DNA of 64,000 bases from Enterocloster asparagiformis (lineage in GTDB: Bacteria; Bacillota; Clostridia; Lachnospirales; Lachnospiraceae): positions 1 through 64,000 of the forward strand of contig JAGZSY010000019.1 of the NCBI GenBank assembly GCA_018380885.1, in the 5' to 3' direction. The translations under genes were made by a program, and so were the position numbers. The notes under the pieces are model-generated. The model was not told where the DNA came from. It did not search any database and was given only the letters and a program-made list of their open reading frames with translations. Shown here one piece after another: positions 61,747 to 64,000 of this stretch. Every line of letters starts with the position of its first letter. Positions within the stretch are counted from its first letter, which is position 1.

Positions 61747-63078
61747 ATGTCAAAGACCGTTTGGATCGCAGGCATCGGCTCCGTTGTTTTGACAGCGGTA
61801 ATCTGCGCAGGAATCATTTATGCCGCTTCCGCAAAAACACCACCGGCCGGGGAAGCTGCTGCGGGCAGCGTGTCTGAGCGCGGGGAGGAGAGGGAGATGG
61901 ATACGGAAATTCAGCTGTCCGCGGCGGAGCGGGAAGCCTTAAAGGCCGGCGCGCCGGCGGAGGGCCCGGCAGACGGAGGGAGCGCGGTGAATAGCGCGAC
62001 GGAGGGCCCGGCAGACGGTGGCAGCGCGGTGAATAACGCGACGGAGGGCCCGGCAGACGGTGGCAGCGCGGAGCATAATCCGGCGGAGGCCCCGGCAGAC
62101 AGGGAGCCCGCTGGGGAAAGCACCGCAAACGCGCCGTCCCGGTCCCATGCCGCTCCTCAGGAACTGGTTGTGGATTCGGATCCGCAAATGTATACGTATG
62201 ACCAGATGGTTCAGGACATGCAGGCGATGTCCGCCGCTTACCCGGAGCAGGTGTCCCTGGATTCCCTGGCGGACACGCCGGATGGGCGCTGTCTCTGGCA
62301 TCTGGTGATCGGGGATCAGGAAAAGGCAGGGCGGCATATTCTGGTGACGGCTTCCATCCATGCGCGGGAGTACATGACGACCCAGCTGGTGATGAAGCAG
62401 ACCTCCCAATTCCTGAAAAATATTGAGAATTACCAAGGGGTTCTGGACGGAGGCACGGCGATCCATGTGGTGCCGATGATCAATCCGGACGGCGTGTCCA
62501 TCAGCCAGATGGGTTTAGACGGCTGTCTGGAGGATGAGACCAGGGACAGGGTTCTGGAGATCAGCCGCCTGGACGGAGCCAAGGATATGGACTCTTATCT
62601 GAGGCGCTGGAAATCCAATTCCCAGGGAGTGGATTTAAACCGCAACTTCGATGCCCTCTGGGAGAGCTATAACGACGGCCTGGGTCGCCCCAGCGCGGAC
62701 CATTACAAAGGGACTGCCCCGGGCTGTGAGCCGGAGGCTGCTGCGCTGATCGCGCTGACGGAGCGCTATCCCTTTGCGCGCACGGTCAGCTACCACACCC
62801 AGGGAAATGTGATCTATTGGTATTTCGGACAGACCGGGGAGCTGAAAGAGGCCACCCAGGCGCTGGCCAATAAGGTCAGCGCTGTGACGGGTTACCCCAC
62901 GGATGCCAACTATGAGAAGCTGGACCCCGCTGGATATAAGGATTGGGCGATCTCCAAAAAGCGGATTCCCAGCCTGACCATTGAGGTGGGCTCGGAGACC
63001 TCGCCGGTTCCCGCTTCACAGTTTCAGGCGGTTTGGAGGGCAAATATGAGCGTGTGGGATGTGCTCCTTCAGGAGTAA
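61747..63078 (+). CDS. M14 zinc carboxypeptidase, peptidoglycan peptide type
   Basis: The 443-residue protein has an N-terminal signal anchor (about 5-28), a linker with three 14-residue repeats, and an M14 domain with zinc ligands in IHAREY (HxxE) and SYHTQGN (His), substrate residues in GVDLNRNFDALW, and catalytic Glu in TIEVGSE. The short loop layout resembles gamma-D-glutamyl-diamino acid peptidases, which trim peptidoglycan stems. It lies 9 bp after the SH3b gene. Confidence 0.9.
   Translation: MSKTVWIAGIGSVVLTAVICAGIIYAASAKTPPAGEAAAGSVSERGEEREMDTEIQLSAAEREALKAGAPAEGPADGGSAVNSATEGPADGGSAVNNATEGPADGGSAEHNPAEAPADREPAGESTANAPSRSHAAPQELVVDSDPQMYTYDQMVQDMQAMSAAYPEQVSLDSLADTPDGRCLWHLVIGDQEKAGRHILVTASIHAREYMTTQLVMKQTSQFLKNIENYQGVLDGGTAIHVVPMINPDGVSISQMGLDGCLEDETRDRVLEISRLDGAKDMDSYLRRWKSNSQGVDLNRNFDALWESYNDGLGRPSADHYKGTAPGCEPEAAALIALTERYPFARTVSYHTQGNVIYWYFGQTGELKEATQALANKVSAVTGYPTDANYEKLDPAGYKDWAISKKRIPSLTIEVGSETSPVPASQFQAVWRANMSVWDVLLQE
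61960..62085 (+). repeat. Three 42-bp in-frame repeats in the M14 gene
   Basis: Units at 61960, 62002 and 62044 encode EGPADGGSA followed by five variable residues; a degenerate fourth follows. This is the same repeat style as in the YtfI-like and rsmF linkers. Confidence 0.88.
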
Positions 63079-63133
63079 AGGCGGATTTTTCCGCTGAAAT
63101 ACCACTGTGACAAATGAAAAGGAGAGAACAGGC

Positions 63134-64000
63134 ATGTTTTGTAAAAATTGCGGAACTGCGATGAAGGACGGCGCGAAATTCTGTCCCAAGTGCGGGGCGA
63201 GACAGGACGGCGAGACGCCGGGCGGAAGGGAACAGGCTTTTACAGCCGCCCCGCCGGACCCTGAGAAACCGAAGAAACCCAAGAAAAAATTCCCGGTCTG
63301 GCTGCTGATCCTTCCGATCTGTCTGGTGATCGGTATTCTGGGCGCTCTGATGGCGCCCAAGGTGCTGGATGCCATTTCCAGCAAGGAAAGCGCAAAAACC
63401 CAGATCGAGGAGGATGAGGACGGAGGCTGGGAATCCGGTAAAGATAAGGACGAGACGAAGGAGACAGAGGAGGAAACGGAAGCTGAGACAAGCGCCGCTG
63501 AGACAGAGCCGGCCCAGACCACTGCCGCAGAGACAACGGCTGTGCAGACCACCGCAGCTCCGTCACCCGAGACTACCTCAGCCTGGCTGCTGGAGGGAAC
63601 CCCGGATTTGACCGGTTACGCCAGAGTAGGCATTGTCCAGGCAGGTTCCACCTCCAATATTGAACAGGAGAACAACCAAAACGGGCCTGAGATGGCAGTT
63701 GACGGGGATGAGGTTACCTCCTGGCAGGAAGGCGTGGAGGGGCCCGGCATCGGGGAGACAATCTACTATAAGCTGGACCAGGAACAGCCTATTTCCTATA
63801 TTACATTAAAACTGGGCAACTGGCGCAACGATAAATATTTTTATGCCAATAACCGTCCCAGAACCCTGAGCATTACCCTGGATGATTACACCTTCCAGAT
63901 CACCTTCCCGGCAGAAAAGCGTGAATATGTAGTGCAGGTGGATCCGCCTTACCCGGCCAGCTACATTCAGTTCCAGATCGACGATGTCTATAAGGGATCC
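63134..64000 (+). CDS. Zinc-ribbon membrane protein with NADase-type glycan-binding domain (partial)
   Basis: The frame is open from ATG 63134 (289 codons) to the window edge, so the C-terminus is missing. It has a ribbon (CKNC 3-6, CPKC 17-20), a membrane span (53-75), an acidic patch with DGGWE (96-100), a Thr/Glu/Ala stalk, and an F5/8-type-C-like module from about 165: MAVDGDEVTSWQEGVEGPGI, ISYITLKLGNW, NNRPRTLSITL. This matches the NADase-type glycan-binding domain pattern. ATG follows GGAGAGAACAGGC. Confidence 0.85.
   Translation, partial: MFCKNCGTAMKDGAKFCPKCGARQDGETPGGREQAFTAAPPDPEKPKKPKKKFPVWLLILPICLVIGILGALMAPKVLDAISSKESAKTQIEEDEDGGWESGKDKDETKETEEETEAETSAAETEPAQTTAAETTAVQTTAAPSPETTSAWLLEGTPDLTGYARVGIVQAGSTSNIEQENNQNGPEMAVDGDEVTSWQEGVEGPGIGETIYYKLDQEQPISYITLKLGNWRNDKYFYANNRPRTLSITLDDYTFQITFPAEKREYVVQVDPPYPASYIQFQIDDVYKGS

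Overview
The window is a GC-rich chromosomal segment from a spore-forming Gram-positive bacterium. It most resembles a member of Lachnospiraceae (class Clostridia); I cannot fix the genus. The evidence is an alpha/beta-type small acid-soluble spore protein, YlbJ, YtfI/YtfJ, FakA/Asp23, RecU, RqcH, the YicC-gmk-rpoZ and RsmD-CoaD pairs, a four-cysteine L28, HisZ with short-form HisG, and repeated small zinc-ribbon membrane proteins with Thr/Glu-rich linkers. Genes are dense, mostly on the + strand, and many are translationally coupled. I saw no insertion sequence, prophage, CRISPR array or rRNA gene.

Layout. From 0 to 11 kb: rpsU, rqcH (minus), yicC-gmk-rpoZ, rimO-pgsA-cinA, two unrecognised genes, and the ytfI-ytfJ sporulation-type pair. 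From 11 to 14 kb: a LysR regulator divergent from a DUF6282 metal-hydrolase-like gene and an SLC13-type permease, with an ATC-N9-GAT dyad between them. From 14 to 25 kb: tRNA-Val(CAC), a 45-residue membrane protein, rpmB, asp23-fakA, a Bax-inhibitor-1 protein, a ROK sugar kinase, recG, a nitroreductase, a spore protein, and rsmD-coaD. From 25 to 36 kb: ylbJ, an M23 endopeptidase-like gene, a DUF368 (PopT-type) transporter, rsmF, two pseudouridine synthases, HAD and SDR enzymes, trpS, a MerR regulator behind a 19-bp-spacer promoter, and recU. From 36 to 43.3 kb: a histidine operon hisZ-G-D-B-(membrane protein)-A-(HisF-like+HisIE).

From 43.4 to 45.9 kb lies a three-gene NAD/ADP-ribose operon: NADAR glycosidase, NrtR-type Nudix regulator and bacterial PARG. 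Its transcription start region carries four 14-bp-spaced iterons. I infer a self-contained circuit that removes ADP-ribose marks and senses the released ADP-ribose.

From 47.4 kb to the window edge a strong promoter and a leader of about 220 nt precede a long all-plus-strand surface-signalling locus. It encodes at least five proteins with an N-terminal cytosolic zinc ribbon, one membrane span, an acidic W-containing juxtamembrane patch in four of them, usually a Thr/Glu-rich stalk, and a different ectodomain each time (large Asp/Tyr-rich, YARHG, C-type-lectin-like, paired SH3b, NADase-type glycan-binding). Interleaved are a soluble coiled-coil/zinc-ribbon protein, a GH3 glycosidase, an M14 peptidase, a cell-wall-binding-repeat protein, a receiver+MinD-like ATPase, a PP2C phosphatase and two zinc-ribbon Ser/Thr kinases, one with a solute-binding-protein-like ectodomain and one with four PASTA domains. 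This locus is the best candidate for an undescribed system. It is cut by the right edge of the window.
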